Assembly (NCBI GenBank): GCA_036574075.1
Contig: JAINCN010000007.1
Span: forward strand, 1 to 33,668
Direction: 5' to 3'
DNA length: 33,668 bases
From: Deltaproteobacteria bacterium
GTDB taxonomy: Bacteria; Desulfobacterota; Dissulfuribacteria; Dissulfuribacterales; UBA5754
This document shows, piece by piece, positions 24,610 through 33,668 of this stretch (position 1 is its first letter; each line of letters starts with the position of its first letter). Below the pieces are notes generated by a model, which worked only from the letters and a program-made list of their open reading frames with translations, had not been told where the DNA came from and searched no databases. The position numbers and the translations under genes are program-made.

Positions 24610-25599
24610 ATGCAGATCTTCTACGAGCAGGACGCGTCTTTTGACATATTCGCTGGCAAGACCATTGCTGTGATCGGCTACGGAAGTCAGGGACACGCCC
24701 ACGCCCAAAATCTCAGGGAAAGTGGTCTGAACGTAATCGTGGGGCAGAGGCCGGGTTCCGTCAATTACGAACTTGCTGTGAAACACGGATTCACTCCGGT
24801 CAGCGCTGCCGAGGCGGCAGCCCTTGCCGATGTCATCATGATCCTCGTCCCCGACCAGTCCCAGGCCGCGCTCTACTATGAGGCCATAGAACCGAATCTC
24901 AAGGCGGGGGACATGCTCCTCTTTTCCCATGGCTTCAACATCCACTTCGGGCAGATCGTACCGCCTGTGGAGGTGGATGTGGCCATGGTGGCGCCTAAAG
25001 GCCCCGGGCACCTCGTGAGGAGGGAATATGAGCGCGGAGCCGGGGTCCCGGCCCTGGTTGCCATACACCAGGACTACACCGGAAGCGCCCTGGACCGGGC
25101 CCTTGCGTACGCAAAGGGAATTGGCGCGACACGGGCGGGAGTCCTTCGTACCACCTTCAAGGAAGAGACGGAGACCGACCTCTTCGGTGAGCAGTGTGTG
25201 CTCTGTGGAGGTGTCAGCGCCCTTGTGAAGGCTGGCTTCGAGACCCTGGTCGAGGCCGGTTATCAGCCGGAGATCGCCTTCTTCGAGTGCTGCCACGAAC
25301 TCAAGCTCATTGTTGATCTCATCTACGAGGGCGGACTTTCCCGAATGCGCCACTCCATCAGCGACACCGCCGAGTACGGTGACTTCACCCGCGGTCCCCG
25401 TATCATTACAGAGGAGACCAAACGCGAGATGAAAAAGATCCTGGCAGAGATCCAGACCGGCACCTTCGCCCGTGAATGGATACTCGAGAACCAGGCCAAC
25501 CGCCCGGTCCTGAACGCTCTTAGGAACAGGGACCGCGCCCATCAGCTTGAGGAGGTCGGCCAGAGGCTCAGGGCCATGATGAGCTGGCTCCAGAAATAA
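24610..25599 (+). CDS. ilvC: Ketol-acid reductoisomerase (class I)
   Basis: This enzyme converts acetolactate to dihydroxyisovalerate by Mg2+-dependent isomerisation and NAD(P)H reduction. The 329-residue class I form has the Rossmann motif [45 protein letters not shown], and the metal-binding acids in [13 protein letters not shown] and [18 protein letters not shown]. The cofactor loop reads [11 protein letters not shown]. The second hydroxyl residue that usually helps bind the NADPH phosphate (Ser or Thr) is asparagine here, so cofactor preference cannot be assumed. The ATG at 24610 follows AAAGGAG. It is the third gene of the ilv series. Confidence 0.96.
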   Translation: MQIFYEQDASFDIFAGKTIAVIGYGSQGHAHAQNLRESGLNVIVGQRPGSVNYELAVKHGFTPVSAAEAAALADVIMILVPDQSQAALYYEAIEPNLKAGDMLLFSHGFNIHFGQIVPPVEVDVAMVAPKGPGHLVRREYERGAGVPALVAIHQDYTGSALDRALAYAKGIGATRAGVLRTTFKEETETDLFGEQCVLCGGVSALVKAGFETLVEAGYQPEIAFFECCHELKLIVDLIYEGGLSRMRHSISDTAEYGDFTRGPRIITEETKREMKKILAEIQTGTFAREWILENQANRPVLNALRNRDRAHQLEEVGQRLRAMMSWLQK

Positions 25600-25618
25600 C
25601 CAGGGCCATCGCCCTCGA

Positions 25619-26275
25619 ATGCTCGCTGAAAGGATCCCGGTGGCTCGTGAAGGGATCCCCTTCATCGCCACCGCTGCCCTTGCCACCGTGACGAGCGCCC
25701 AGCTCGGATGGGAGATACCCGCAGCGATCGCATTTCTCATTACGGCCTTTGTCCTGTATTTCTTCAGGGATCCGGAGCGGGTGGTGCCTGCGGACGACGA
25801 TGCGGTCGTATCCCCTGCGGACGGAAAGGTCCTCGAGATCGCCCCCGCATCCGATCCTGTGCTGGAAAATGTGAAGCGCCAACGGGTAAGCATCTTCATG
25901 AACGTCTTTAATTGCCATGTCAACCGTGCCCCCATCGCCGGCGTAATCGATGCGATCAGCTATCGTGAGGGCTCGTTCATCTCCGCGAACAGGGATCGGG
26001 CCATGCTCGAAAACGAGCAGTGCGCCCTCCTCCTGCGCCGGGACGACGGACTCGAGTGCACGGTGGTCCAGGTGGCGGGCCTCATCGCCCGGAGGATCGT
26101 TTGTAGGGCCCAGATCGGAGACAGGCTCGAAAAAGGTGAAAGATTCGGCATGATCCGTTTTGGCTCCCGTCTGGATGTCTATCTTCCCCCGGAGGTGGAG
26201 TTCACCGTCCGGCCTGGCGAACGGGTCGTGGCAGGACAAAGCATCATCGCCAGAAAAGGAGGTCGTCTCCCATGA
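25619..26275 (+). CDS. psd: Phosphatidylserine decarboxylase (short type)
   Basis: Psd makes phosphatidylethanolamine from phosphatidylserine at the membrane. The 218-residue proenzyme has a hydrophobic N-terminal stretch (about residues 14-46), FFRDPERVVPADDDAVVSPA, FMNVFNCHVNRAPI, and the self-cleavage site in RFGSRLDVYLP, where the serine becomes the pyruvoyl group. It belongs to the short, archaeal-like class. The ATG at 25619 lacks a good ribosome site but gives the usual RIPVAREGIPF beginning. Its stop overlaps the pssA start (ATGA), so the two steps of phosphatidylethanolamine synthesis are coupled. Confidence 0.93.
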   Translation: MLAERIPVAREGIPFIATAALATVTSAQLGWEIPAAIAFLITAFVLYFFRDPERVVPADDDAVVSPADGKVLEIAPASDPVLENVKRQRVSIFMNVFNCHVNRAPIAGVIDAISYREGSFISANRDRAMLENEQCALLLRRDDGLECTVVQVAGLIARRIVCRAQIGDRLEKGERFGMIRFGSRLDVYLPPEVEFTVRPGERVVAGQSIIARKGGRLP

Positions 26276-27075
26276 TCAGGAATCCTTTTATGGACAGACA
26301 GCGGGAAAGCGCCCATCATGCACGAAGAGGGATCTTCCTCCTTCCGAACATCCTGACAACAGGCGGCCTTTTCTGTGGATTCTATGCCATCGTCGCCGCC
26401 ATCAATGGAAGCTACCCGGTCTCAGCCATGGCCATCATCGTAGCCGCTGTCTTTGACGGCCTGGACGGCAGGATCGCCAGACTCACCAAGACGACGAGCC
26501 GTTTCGGGGTAGAGTACGACTCCCTTTCGGATCTCGTGGCCTTCGGGGTCGCGCCCGGGATACTCGCCTTTCTCTGGGGTCTTAAGGGCTTTGGGAGGTT
26601 GGGCTGGCTCGCGGCATTTCTCTACGTGGCAACAACCGCCCTGCGGCTTGCGCGTTTCAATACCTTGAGTCTCAGCGGGGCCGGTTTCTCCAAGTCTTAC
26701 TTCCTCGGCCTCCCCTGCCCGGCAGCGGCCGGAGCCGTGGCCACAACCGTCCTCTTTTGCCAGCACATGGGTATCGAGGGAAACGTGCATCACGCCGGCA
26801 TCCTTGCCATGGTCTATGTCCTTTCCTTTCTCATGGTGAGCAACATCCGCTACTATTCATTCAAGGAGGTGGCGTGGTTCCAACGGCATCCCTTCAGCGC
26901 CGTCACTGCCTTCGTGCTCATACTCACGGTTATCGCGACCGAACCCAAGGTCACGCTCTTTGTCATGGCGCTTGCCTATGTACTTTCCTGTCCGGTCATC
27001 ACCCTTGCAAGGCGATTGCATCCCGTGGAGGGATCTGTCAAAAAGGGAGAGAGGACGGACGACACGCCCTCGTAG
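26272..27075 (+). CDS. pssA: CDP-diacylglycerol--serine O-phosphatidyltransferase
   Basis: PssA transfers phosphatidyl from CDP-diacylglycerol to serine, giving phosphatidylserine for the neighbouring decarboxylase. The 267-residue membrane protein carries the full CDP-alcohol phosphotransferase signature: FDGLDGRIARLT, then a glycine and acidic pair in FGVEYDSLSDLVAFG. About seven hydrophobic segments follow the first one (LLPNILTTGGLFCGFYAIVA). The start at 26272 (ATGA) overlaps the psd stop. A short polar tail ends the protein. The psd-pssA pair lies between ilvC and leuA and is probably cotranscribed with them. Confidence 0.94.
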   Translation: MIRNPFMDRQRESAHHARRGIFLLPNILTTGGLFCGFYAIVAAINGSYPVSAMAIIVAAVFDGLDGRIARLTKTTSRFGVEYDSLSDLVAFGVAPGILAFLWGLKGFGRLGWLAAFLYVATTALRLARFNTLSLSGAGFSKSYFLGLPCPAAAGAVATTVLFCQHMGIEGNVHHAGILAMVYVLSFLMVSNIRYYSFKEVAWFQRHPFSAVTAFVLILTVIATEPKVTLFVMALAYVLSCPVITLARRLHPVEGSVKKGERTDDTPS

Positions 27076-27150
27076 CCGTCTCTTTTGTTCAGGGCGTGGC
27101 AGGGATTTCACGGATCTCCTCATAAGATTACGGACAATCATGGAAGCAAA

Positions 27151-28695
27151 ATGAGAAAGATCATCGTCTTTGATACGACTTTGCGGGACGGGGAACAATC
27201 CCCTGGGGTCTCCCTGAACGTGGAGGAAAAGCTCCAGATCGCCCGCCAGCTCGAAAAACTCGGGGTTGACGTGATCGAGGCCGGTTTTCCCGTGGCATCC
27301 CCTGGGGACTTCGAGGGGGTCCGGAGGGTGGCTCGGGAGATCCGCGGCCTTCAGGTTGCGGCCTTGGCCCGGGCGAACCCCAAGGACATCGACACGGCAT
27401 GGGAGGCGATCCGGGATGGAGCCAACCCTCGGATCCATACGTTTGTCGCCACCTCTGACATCCATCTGAAGTACAAACTCAGGAAGTCACGGGAAGAGGT
27501 CCTGGATATTGCCCGCGATGCAGTGGCCTACGCGGCCAACTACACGAAAAACGTGGAGTTTTCCGCGGAGGACGCGAGCCGAAGCGACCTGGACTACCTC
27601 TGTCGGGTTTTCGAGGCCGTGATCGACGCCGGGGCCACCACGATCAACTTTCCGGACACGGTGGGCTACGCCATTCCCTGGGACTTTGCCCGAATGATCC
27701 GCTATTGCATGGAGCACATCTCCAATATCCATAAGGCGGTGCTGAGCGTCCATTGTCACAACGACCTCGGCCTTGCCACGGCCAACGTCCTCTCGGCCTT
27801 AGACGCAGGCGCTGGGCAGGTGGAGTGCACGGTGAACGGGATCGGAGAACGGGCAGGAAATACGGCCATGGAAGAGGTCGTGATGGCCCTCAGGACCCGC
27901 AAGGACCTCCTCCCGTTCGAGACCTCCATCCACACGGAGCACATCACTGCCACGAGCCGCCTCGTGAGCCACCTTACAGGCATGGTCGTCCAGCCCAACA
28001 AGGCCATCGTCGGGGCAAATGCCTTTGCCCACGAATCCGGCATCCATCAGGACGGGGTCCTGAAGGAACGGACAACCTACGAGATCATGGACCCGCGGGA
28101 GATCGGACTTGCCACTGGCACCCTCGTGCTCGGCAAGCACTCAGGCAGACACGCCCTCAAGGCCCGGCTCGAGGAACTCGGCTACCACTTGAATGACGAA
28201 GAGATGGGCCGGGTCTTCGCTCGGTTCAAGGAGCTCGCGGACAAGAAAAAGGAGATCTTTTCCGAGGACCTGGCGGCAATAGTCGCCGAAGAGATCCTCC
28301 GCATCCCTGACACCTACCGCCTTGTTTACCTTCATGTAGCAGGGGGAAGCGGAATCCGTCCCACAGCGACCCTCGCCGTGGAGATAAACGGCGAGGAAAA
28401 GAGCGGTGTGAGCATGGGGGCAGGCCCAATCGACGCCGCATTCCGGGCGGTGGCGGCCCTCACAGGGACGAAGAGCAGGCTTCTTCGCTTCTCCGTGAAC
28501 TCCATCACGGGCGGAACCGACGCCCAGGGAGAGGTCACGGTCAGGATCGAGGAGGAGGGCCGGGTGGTGACCGGACAGGGCGCTGACCCGGACGTGATAA
28601 CGGCGAGCGTCAAGGCATATCTCAATGCGCTCAACCGCATCGAATACATGAAACGCAATCCCGCTGTGCAATCCCCCCAAGGGATGTGCAGGTGA
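27151..28695 (+). CDS. leuA: 2-isopropylmalate synthase
   Basis: LeuA condenses acetyl-CoA with 2-oxoisovalerate, the committed step to leucine. The 514-residue product begins with the catalytic [16 protein letters not shown], has the metal-binding histidines in [17 protein letters not shown], and [31 protein letters not shown] and [10 protein letters not shown] follow, and then a C-terminal regulatory domain (about 390-500) that binds leucine for feedback control. The ATG at 27151 is used because the protein normally begins just before the TTLRDGEQ motif; GGAAG lies close upstream, a short spacing. It heads the leuA-leuC-leuD run, 13 bp before leuC. Confidence 0.96.
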   Translation: MRKIIVFDTTLRDGEQSPGVSLNVEEKLQIARQLEKLGVDVIEAGFPVASPGDFEGVRRVAREIRGLQVAALARANPKDIDTAWEAIRDGANPRIHTFVATSDIHLKYKLRKSREEVLDIARDAVAYAANYTKNVEFSAEDASRSDLDYLCRVFEAVIDAGATTINFPDTVGYAIPWDFARMIRYCMEHISNIHKAVLSVHCHNDLGLATANVLSALDAGAGQVECTVNGIGERAGNTAMEEVVMALRTRKDLLPFETSIHTEHITATSRLVSHLTGMVVQPNKAIVGANAFAHESGIHQDGVLKERTTYEIMDPREIGLATGTLVLGKHSGRHALKARLEELGYHLNDEEMGRVFARFKELADKKKEIFSEDLAAIVAEEILRIPDTYRLVYLHVAGGSGIRPTATLAVEINGEEKSGVSMGAGPIDAAFRAVAALTGTKSRLLRFSVNSITGGTDAQGEVTVRIEEEGRVVTGQGADPDVITASVKAYLNALNRIEYMKRNPAVQSPQGMCR

Positions 28696-28708
28696 CTAAG
28701 GAGTCATA

Positions 28709-29980
28709 ATGAAACGCCCCATGACCATAGCAGAGAAGATCCTCGCTGCCCACGCCGGACAGGAAGCCGTGGAGCCCGGGGATCTGGTCGAGGTCTCCGT
28801 CGACTTCGCCCTCGGAAACGACATCACGGCCCCCATTGCCATCCGTATCTTTCGGGAGGCCGGCATCGAACGGGTCTTCGACCCGGAACGCATCGCCCTC
28901 GTGGCTGATCATTTCTGCCCGAACAAGGACATCAAGAGCGCGGAACAGGCCAAGATCCTTCGGGATTTCGCCAGAGAGCAGGGCATCTCCCACCACTATG
29001 ACGGCGGAGAGGCCGGAGTTGAACACGTCCTCCTGCCGGAAAAGGGTCTGGTCCTTCCGGGAGACGTGGTCATCGGCGCGGACAGCCACACCTGTACCTA
29101 CGGCGCCCTCGGGGCATTTGCGACCGGGGTTGGGAGCACGGATCTCGCCGCCACTATGATCACGGGCAAGACCTGGTTCAAGGTCCCAGAATCCGTAAAA
29201 CTCATCTACACGGGCGCCCTTCGGCCCTGGGTCACGGGCAAGGACCTCATTCTCCACACCATCGGTGACATGGGAGTGGACGGGGCGCTTTACCAGGCCA
29301 TGGAGTTCACAGGACCTGTTATCGACTCCCTTCCCATGTCGGACCGATTCACCATGGCGAACATGGCCATAGAGGCCGGAGGCAAGGTCGGTCTCTTCAA
29401 CCCGGACGTTGAGACCGAGCGTTACGTCACCGGCCGCGCGGTCCGGATCTACACCGCCTATCGAAGCGACGCAGACGCCACATACGCACGGACCGTGACC
29501 TACGACTGCACTGATATCGAACCCGTGGTGGCATTTCCCCACCTCCCGGAAAACACGCGCCCTGTCCGCGAGGCACGGGATGTAAAAATCGACCAGGCCG
29601 TCATCGGTTCCTGCACCAACGGCCGGATCGAAGACCTGGAACTTGCCGCCAGGGTGCTTGCCGGTCGTCACGTGGCCAAGGGTGTGAGGTGCATCGTTCT
29701 TCCCACGACCCCGCACGTCTATAGGGAGGCCCTTGATCGCGGCCTCATAAAGATCTTTCTCGAGGCTGGGGCCGTCATCGGTCCTCCCACCTGCGGACCG
29801 TGTCTTGGTGGGCACATGGGAATCCTTGCCAAAGGCGAGCGGGCGATCGCGACCACCAACCGGAACTTCGTCGGCCGCATGGGCCATCCGGAAAGCGAGG
29901 TCTATCTCTCCAATCCTGCGGTCGCGGCAGCGAGCGCGGTCCTCGGACGCATCGCACACCCTGCGGAGGTCGTATCATGA
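28709..29980 (+). CDS. leuC: 3-isopropylmalate dehydratase large subunit
   Basis: LeuC and LeuD together isomerise 2-isopropylmalate to 3-isopropylmalate with a [4Fe-4S] cluster. The 423-residue LeuC shows [30 protein letters not shown], and the cluster cysteines in [11 protein letters not shown] and [13 protein letters not shown], plus [12 protein letters not shown]. The size is that of the shorter, archaeal or anaerobe type. The ATG follows AAGGAG with normal spacing. The stop overlaps the leuD start by ATGA, ensuring paired synthesis of the two subunits. Confidence 0.96.
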   Translation: MKRPMTIAEKILAAHAGQEAVEPGDLVEVSVDFALGNDITAPIAIRIFREAGIERVFDPERIALVADHFCPNKDIKSAEQAKILRDFAREQGISHHYDGGEAGVEHVLLPEKGLVLPGDVVIGADSHTCTYGALGAFATGVGSTDLAATMITGKTWFKVPESVKLIYTGALRPWVTGKDLILHTIGDMGVDGALYQAMEFTGPVIDSLPMSDRFTMANMAIEAGGKVGLFNPDVETERYVTGRAVRIYTAYRSDADATYARTVTYDCTDIEPVVAFPHLPENTRPVREARDVKIDQAVIGSCTNGRIEDLELAARVLAGRHVAKGVRCIVLPTTPHVYREALDRGLIKIFLEAGAVIGPPTCGPCLGGHMGILAKGERAIATTNRNFVGRMGHPESEVYLSNPAVAAASAVLGRIAHPAEVVS

Positions 29981-30474
29981 AACTTCAGGGAAGAGTCTGG
30001 AAATTCGGTGAAAACATCGACACCGACGTCATCATTCCGGCCCGTTATCTCAACACGTCGGATCCGACCGAGCTTGCAAGGCACTGCATGGAGGATGCGG
30101 ATCCGGAATTTTCAAGAAAGGTTCGACCTGGAGACATCATCGTCGCAGGCAAAAACTTCGGCTGCGGCTCGTCCCGCGAACACGCCCCCATAGCCCTCAA
30201 GGCAGCAGGGGTCGCCTGCATCATCGCCCCCACATTCGCCCGGATTTTTTACCGAAACGCCTTCAACATGGGGCTTCCTATCTTTGAATCCTTAGAGGCC
30301 GCTCAATCGATCCAGGAAGGGGACGAGGTAGAGATAAATGCCGACACAGGAGAGATACGGGACACCTCGACCGGGGAGGTCTATTGGGCCAAGCCCATTC
30401 CGGCCTTCATGCAGACCCTCATCGCTGACGGGGGTCTCATTCCACATATCCTCAAGTCACGATCTGAAAGATAA
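29977..30474 (+). CDS. leuD: 3-isopropylmalate dehydratase small subunit
   Basis: This 165-residue swivel-domain partner of LeuC shapes the substrate site. It shows [55 protein letters not shown], and a C-terminal beta segment. It starts at 29977 inside the leuC stop. The 125 bp after it, up to leuB, holds two types of short repeat and no gene, so leuB could be transcribed separately or more weakly. Confidence 0.95.
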   Translation: MKLQGRVWKFGENIDTDVIIPARYLNTSDPTELARHCMEDADPEFSRKVRPGDIIVAGKNFGCGSSREHAPIALKAAGVACIIAPTFARIFYRNAFNMGLPIFESLEAAQSIQEGDEVEINADTGEIRDTSTGEVYWAKPIPAFMQTLIADGGLIPHILKSRSER

Positions 30475-30545
30475 AAAAACCGTTTGCACCATTAATCCCA
30501 GATTATGCACCACACCACTGGCCGGAATAAATTTCAACACCTTAT

Positions 30546-30587
30546 AACCACAGAGTTTTTGCTGATAGCTAACAACTGATAACTGAC
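30546..30587. repeat. Short low-complexity repeat upstream of leuB
   Basis: AACCACAGAG is followed by GTTTTTGCTGATAGCT and two ACTGATAACTGAC-like units. The 13-mer GTTTTTGCTGATA is identical to that at 148-160, and ACCACAGAG is the inverse of CTCTGTGGT at about 20293-20301. It ends just before the leuB ribosome site (AAGGAG). Confidence 0.55.
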
Positions 30588-30599
30588 AAGGAGAACACC

Positions 30600-31661
30600 A
30601 TGAAACACTACCAGATCGCTGTCATCCCCGGGGACGGCACAGGCCCGGAGGTCGTGGCCGAGGGGGTCAAGGTCCTGACGGCTGCAAGCGAAAGGTTTGG
30701 ATTCGGCCTCGATCTCCAATGGTACGACTACGGCGGGGAGCGTTATCTGAAGACCGGTGAGGTCCTTCCGGAAGGCGCTGCTGAGGACCTCAAGCGCTAC
30801 CACGCCATCTTCCTCGGGGCCATCGGACACCCGGGCGTCAAACCCGGCATCCTCGAGAAGGGCATCCTCCTGCACCTGCGCTTTGCCCTTGACCAGTACA
30901 TAAATCTCCGGCCCGTGGTCCTCTATCCTGGTGTGGACACCCCGCTCAAGGACAAGGGACCCAATGAGATCGACTTCGTCGTCGTGCGTGAGAACACGGA
31001 AGGCCTTTACGCTGGGGCCGGCGGTGTCCTCAAGAAGGGGACACCGGATGAGGTCGCAATTCAGGAGTCCATCAACACGAGAAAGGGTGTGGAACGTTGC
31101 ATCCGTTTCGCCTTCGAGTACTGCCGCAAACGGAACAAGAAGAAAAAGCTCACCCTCTGCGGCAAGACCAATGTCCTAACCTTCGCCTTCGACCTCTGGG
31201 AGCGGACCTTTTACGAGGTTGCCAAGGAATATCCCGACATCCAAACCGACTACGCCCACGTAGACGCGACCTGCATGTGGATGGTGAAGAACCCGGAATG
31301 GTTCGACGTGATCGTGACCGACAATATGTTCGGGGACATCATCACGGACCTCGGCGCCATGATCCAGGGCGGCATGGGGATCGCTGCTGGCGCGAACATC
31401 AACCCCCAGGGGGTCTCCATGTTCGAACCCATCGGAGGCTCGGCACCCAAGTACACGGGCAAAAATGTCATCAACCCCTTGGCCGCCATCTGCTCCGTCC
31501 AGTTGATGCTCGATCACCTGGGTGAGGAGGCAGCTGCCAGGGCCGTGGAGGATGCCGTCAAGCTCGTCGTCTCCAAACATCTGAAGAGCCTATCTGCCGG
31601 AAAGATGGGCTACGGGACACGCGAGGTGGGAGACCTCGTTGCAGGTTACGTGAAGGGATAG
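30600..31661 (+). CDS. leuB: 3-isopropylmalate dehydrogenase (isopropylmalate/isocitrate dehydrogenase family)
   Basis: LeuB oxidises and decarboxylates 3-isopropylmalate to 2-oxoisocaproate with NAD+. The 353-residue product has AVIPGDGTGPEVVAEG, LRFALDQYINLRPVVLYPG with the substrate-binding arginines, VVRENTEGLYAG, and CGKTNVLTF. The acidic metal site follows in DNMFGDIITDLGAMIQGG, and then PIGGSAPKYTGKNVINPLA. The related enzymes for isocitrate and tartrate share most of these, so the name rests partly on the leuACD context. The ATG at 30600 follows AAGGAG. It lies 125 bp after leuD and ten bases before asd. Confidence 0.9.
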   Translation: MKHYQIAVIPGDGTGPEVVAEGVKVLTAASERFGFGLDLQWYDYGGERYLKTGEVLPEGAAEDLKRYHAIFLGAIGHPGVKPGILEKGILLHLRFALDQYINLRPVVLYPGVDTPLKDKGPNEIDFVVVRENTEGLYAGAGGVLKKGTPDEVAIQESINTRKGVERCIRFAFEYCRKRNKKKKLTLCGKTNVLTFAFDLWERTFYEVAKEYPDIQTDYAHVDATCMWMVKNPEWFDVIVTDNMFGDIITDLGAMIQGGMGIAAGANINPQGVSMFEPIGGSAPKYTGKNVINPLAAICSVQLMLDHLGEEAAARAVEDAVKLVVSKHLKSLSAGKMGYGTREVGDLVAGYVKG

Positions 31662-31671
31662 GTGACTCGAT

Positions 31672-32691
31672 ATGGCTCGTTCATTCAGTGTTGCAATCGC
31701 AGGCGCCACAGGAGCAGTGGGCCGGACCATGCGTCAGGTCCTCGAGGAGCGCTCGTTTCCCGTTCGGGAGATACGTTTCCTCGCCTCCGAGAGGTCCGTC
31801 GGGAAGAAACTCCCCTTCAGGGGAGAGATGATACCGGTCCAGAAACTGGACCACGATTCCTTCTCTGGGGTCGATATCGCCCTCTTCTCCGCTGGCGGAG
31901 ACAGAAGCCTCACCTTCGCCCCCTCCGCTGCCAAGGCAGGGGCGGTCGTCATCGATAACTCGAGCGCCTGGCGTATGGATCCCCAGGTCCCACTCGTGGT
32001 GCCAGAGGTAAATCCCCATGCCATCGCCGATTACAGGACCAAGGGCATCATCGCAAACCCCAACTGCTCCACCATCCAGATGGTGGTGGCACTCAAACCC
32101 CTTCACGACTTCGCCCGGATCACCCGCATAGTGGTCTCCACATATCAAGCGGTCTCAGGGACCGGCCAGAAGGCCATCGCTGAGCTGGAAGGACAGATAA
32201 AGGCGTGGGCGGCCGGCGCCGCCATGGATATACAGGTCTATCCCCATCAGATCGCCTTCAATTGCCTCCCCCACATCGACTCATTCATGGAGAACGGCTA
32301 CACAAAGGAAGAGATGAAGATGGTGAACGAGACCAGGAAGATCATGGAGGCCCCAGAGATCCGAGTAGTGGCCACGACCGTTCGTGTGCCGGTCTTCTAC
32401 GGACACTCCGAGTCAGTAAACGTGGAGTTTGAGCGGCCCATCTCGCCTGAGAAGGCGCGGGAACTCTTGCAAGGCGCACCAGGCGTTAAGGTAGTGGACG
32501 ATCCTGGAAAAAACGTCTATCCCCTCGCTATCGAGGCAGCTGGGCAGGATCTCACCTTTGTCGGAAGGATCAGAAAGGACCTCTCCTGCGAAAACGGGCT
32601 CGCCCTCTGGATCGTCGCTGACAACATCCGCAAGGGTGCGGCGACGAACGCCGTACAGATCGCGGAGATCTTAGCGGAAAAGTACCTATAG
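31672..32691 (+). CDS. asd: Aspartate-semialdehyde dehydrogenase
   Basis: Asd reduces aspartyl phosphate to aspartate semialdehyde with NADPH, the branch point to lysine, threonine and methionine. The 339-residue product has the Rossmann motif VAIAGATGAVGRTM, the catalytic cysteine at about 132 in IANPNCSTIQMVVALKP, VSTYQAVSGTGQKAI, and TTVRVPVFYGHSESVNVEF. It belongs to the common bacterial class of about 335-340 residues. It starts ten bases after leuB and closes the long plus-strand block. Confidence 0.95.
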   Translation: MARSFSVAIAGATGAVGRTMRQVLEERSFPVREIRFLASERSVGKKLPFRGEMIPVQKLDHDSFSGVDIALFSAGGDRSLTFAPSAAKAGAVVIDNSSAWRMDPQVPLVVPEVNPHAIADYRTKGIIANPNCSTIQMVVALKPLHDFARITRIVVSTYQAVSGTGQKAIAELEGQIKAWAAGAAMDIQVYPHQIAFNCLPHIDSFMENGYTKEEMKMVNETRKIMEAPEIRVVATTVRVPVFYGHSESVNVEFERPISPEKARELLQGAPGVKVVDDPGKNVYPLAIEAAGQDLTFVGRIRKDLSCENGLALWIVADNIRKGAATNAVQIAEILAEKYL

Positions 32692-32700
32692 AGGGTACCT

Positions 32701-32729
32701 TGAAAAGGTGCGAGAATCAGGTCTTTTCA
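32701..32729. terminator. Possible terminator between asd and dtd
   Basis: TGAAAAG (32701-32707) is the exact inverse of CTTTTCA (32723-32729), in the 63-bp gap between two convergent stops. The stem is short and the loop long (15 bases), so support is weak. Confidence 0.3.
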
Positions 32730-32754
32730 GCGGGATCAGCCATAGGATGGCGGA

Positions 32755-33204
32755 CTAAAATCTCTTGCGGCTGTCAATAAGCAGGGTGACCGGGCCGTCG
32801 TTCATGATATACACCTCCATGTGGGCACGGAAGACCCCGGTCGCGACCGGCACGCCGCGCCCTCTCGCAAGCCCGACTGCGTATTCGTAGAGGCGCCTGC
32901 CCTCTTCAGGGTCGGCCGCCCCTGCAAAGGATGGCCTTCTACCCTTCCGACAGTCACCGCACAGGGTGAACTGAGAAACGATCAAAACGCCGCCACCCGT
33001 CTCGGTTACGGAGTGATTCATCCTGCCCTTTTCGTCCTCGAAGATCCGGAGCGTAAGGCACTTGTCGACCACGTATTCGGCATCGCACTCCGTATCCCCT
33101 TTCTCGACCCCGAGAAGGACAAGGATCCCAGGACCGATCCTTCCGGTCTCCGCTCCGTCAACCACGACCCAGGCCTTGCCCACTCGCTGAACGACTGCTC
33201 TCAT
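32755..33204 (-). CDS. dtd: D-aminoacyl-tRNA deacylase
   Basis: Dtd removes D-amino acids (and glycine from tRNA-Ala) mischarged on tRNA, a proofreading step in the cytoplasm. The 149-residue product begins [17 protein letters not shown] and has [14 protein letters not shown] and the active-site SQFTLCGD. It ends with the cross-subunit motif [10 protein letters not shown], where the Gly-Pro pair in cis gives the chirality filter. Length is normal. The ATG at 33204 follows GAGGT with six bases between. It is convergent with asd and single. Confidence 0.95.
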   Translation of the reverse strand: MRAVVQRVGKAWVVVDGAETGRIGPGILVLLGVEKGDTECDAEYVVDKCLTLRIFEDEKGRMNHSVTETGGGVLIVSQFTLCGDCRKGRRPSFAGAADPEEGRRLYEYAVGLARGRGVPVATGVFRAHMEVYIMNDGPVTLLIDSRKRF

Positions 33205-33277
33205 CTTGCACCTCGTATGCCCTCAATCCGCTGATGCTCAACATGTATTCCTCATATGTTTGACGGAAAGATCAAGA

Positions 33278-33428
33278 CCTGAATCCGTGAGCCAACTGCC
33301 GGGGTATTTGTTTCGTGCGGCAAACAGCCTCCTGTCCATAGGGGCGGATTTGCCGCTCGAGCCCTGTCCATGGGCGCCTCACCCCACAAATAACCCGCCC
33401 GTAGGCTTATGCCGTGAAATTGAAAGGT
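33278..33428 (-). repeat. Palindromic intergenic repeat, copy 3 (reverse orientation)
   Basis: Read on the minus strand this matches copies 1 and 2 from TTTCACGGCATAAGCCTACG to CTCACGGATTCAGG (33291-33278), with scattered differences. The left outer arm is missing: the copy ends at the ACCTTTCAATTTCAC stretch, and the next element starts at once. It occupies the start of the 464-bp gene-free end of the window (33205-33668). Confidence 0.8.
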
Positions 33429-33589
33429 AGGGAGGGGGTGCGGGGCAGTGCCTCATCGGCCGGATAACCGCTTTGGCAATGCAACTGCCTTTTCGGCCGT
33501 GGACGCGAGGTGCCATGCAAGGCCCTGCGGCCGCCTGCCCCGGCTTTCTGGATCCGGCCTGATTCAGCACTACCCCGCACCCCCTCCCT
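33429..33589. repeat. 161-bp element with 23-bp terminal inverted repeats
   Basis: AGGGAGGGGGTGCGGGGCAG starts a 23-base arm (33429-33451) that is the inverse of 33567-33589 at 22 of 23 positions. The arms extend imperfectly inward through GGCCGGAT (left) and ATCCGGCC (right). Nothing in the core looks coding. It directly abuts copy 3 of the other repeat family. Confidence 0.65.
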
Positions 33590-33668
33590 GGATTACATGG
33601 GCGTACAGCAAACCTTACACGAAGGTTTGGGACTCTCATCCTAACGGGGTTTGGACGGATGGGTGCAC
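33590..33668. other. Window end, non-coding sequence with one hairpin
   Basis: The last 79 bases contain a small perfect hairpin, CAAACCTT (33609-33616) with AAGGTTTG (33622-33629), and no open frame I can support. A structured RNA or mobile element starting here would be cut by the edge. Confidence 0.3.

Noticed and set aside
28631-29959. 442-codon minus-strand frame opposite leuC
   Set aside because: Antisense shadow; leuC on the other strand has all cluster motifs.
33205-33668. CRISPR array, tRNA or group II intron at the right end
   Set aside because: The repeats are inverted and unevenly spaced rather than regular, no cloverleaf is evident, and no intron boundary or domain V motif was found in the visible part.

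Overview
The window reads as chromosomal DNA of an anaerobic, GC-rich bacterium. It most likely belongs to the Desulfobacterota (former Deltaproteobacteria). This lineage call is an inference from gene order and content: ilvB-ilvN-ilvC-psd-pssA-leuA-leuC-leuD-leuB-asd in one direction, a DUF4911-miaB-bifunctional nuclease-PHP operon, a hybrid-cluster protein behind an FNR/HcpR-type site, and a small siroheme sulfite-reductase-like protein. No rRNA, tRNA or other phylogenetic marker RNA was seen.

Layout. 1-165 is the 3' end of a transposase whose stop lies inside a short low-complexity repeat. 132-3014 (minus) is a tightly coupled operon: DUF4911 protein, MiaB, bifunctional nuclease, PHP phosphoesterase. 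3020-5575 (plus) holds recJ, a YjbQ-family gene and a small conserved gene. 5647-8937 (minus) holds lon and a secreted DUF4412 protein. 9287-9741 is a hicB-hicA toxin-antitoxin pair. 9768-10626 is a sulfite-reductase-like gene with an apparent one-base frameshift. 10577-12862 (minus) is a soluble PAS-rich hybrid histidine kinase. 13404-15327 is hcp plus a small cysteine-rich protein. 15434-17086 (minus) is cobU-cobT. 17153-17590 is hsp20. 17968-20079 is an amber-interrupted PnuC-like gene followed by archease and rtcB. 20353-22315 is a PhoB/PhoR-like two-component pair. 22374-32691 is the long branched-chain amino-acid and phosphatidylethanolamine block ending in asd. 32755-33204 (minus) is dtd.

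How the genes work together. IlvBN and IlvC make the precursors of valine and leucine, and LeuA, LeuCD and LeuB extend the chain toward leucine. Asd feeds the aspartate family. Psd and PssA, sitting inside this block, make phosphatidylethanolamine from CDP-diacylglycerol and serine. Archease and RtcB form an RNA ligation unit. Hcp and its cysteine-rich partner look like a nitrosative-stress unit under a CRP/FNR-family activator.

The main non-genic signal is an intergenic palindromic repeat family with 14-bp ends (CCTGAATCCGTGAG). Full or near-full copies lie at 12881-13021, 17719-17894 and 33278-33428. Shortened derivatives lie at 5610-5651, 13305-13317 and 20156-20220. A second, unrelated inverted-repeat element (33429-33589) abuts the last copy. 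I saw no CRISPR array, prophage or clear new defence system. The most interesting items are the repeat family, two freshly broken genes (sulfite reductase-like and PnuC-like), and the architecture of the hcp promoter.
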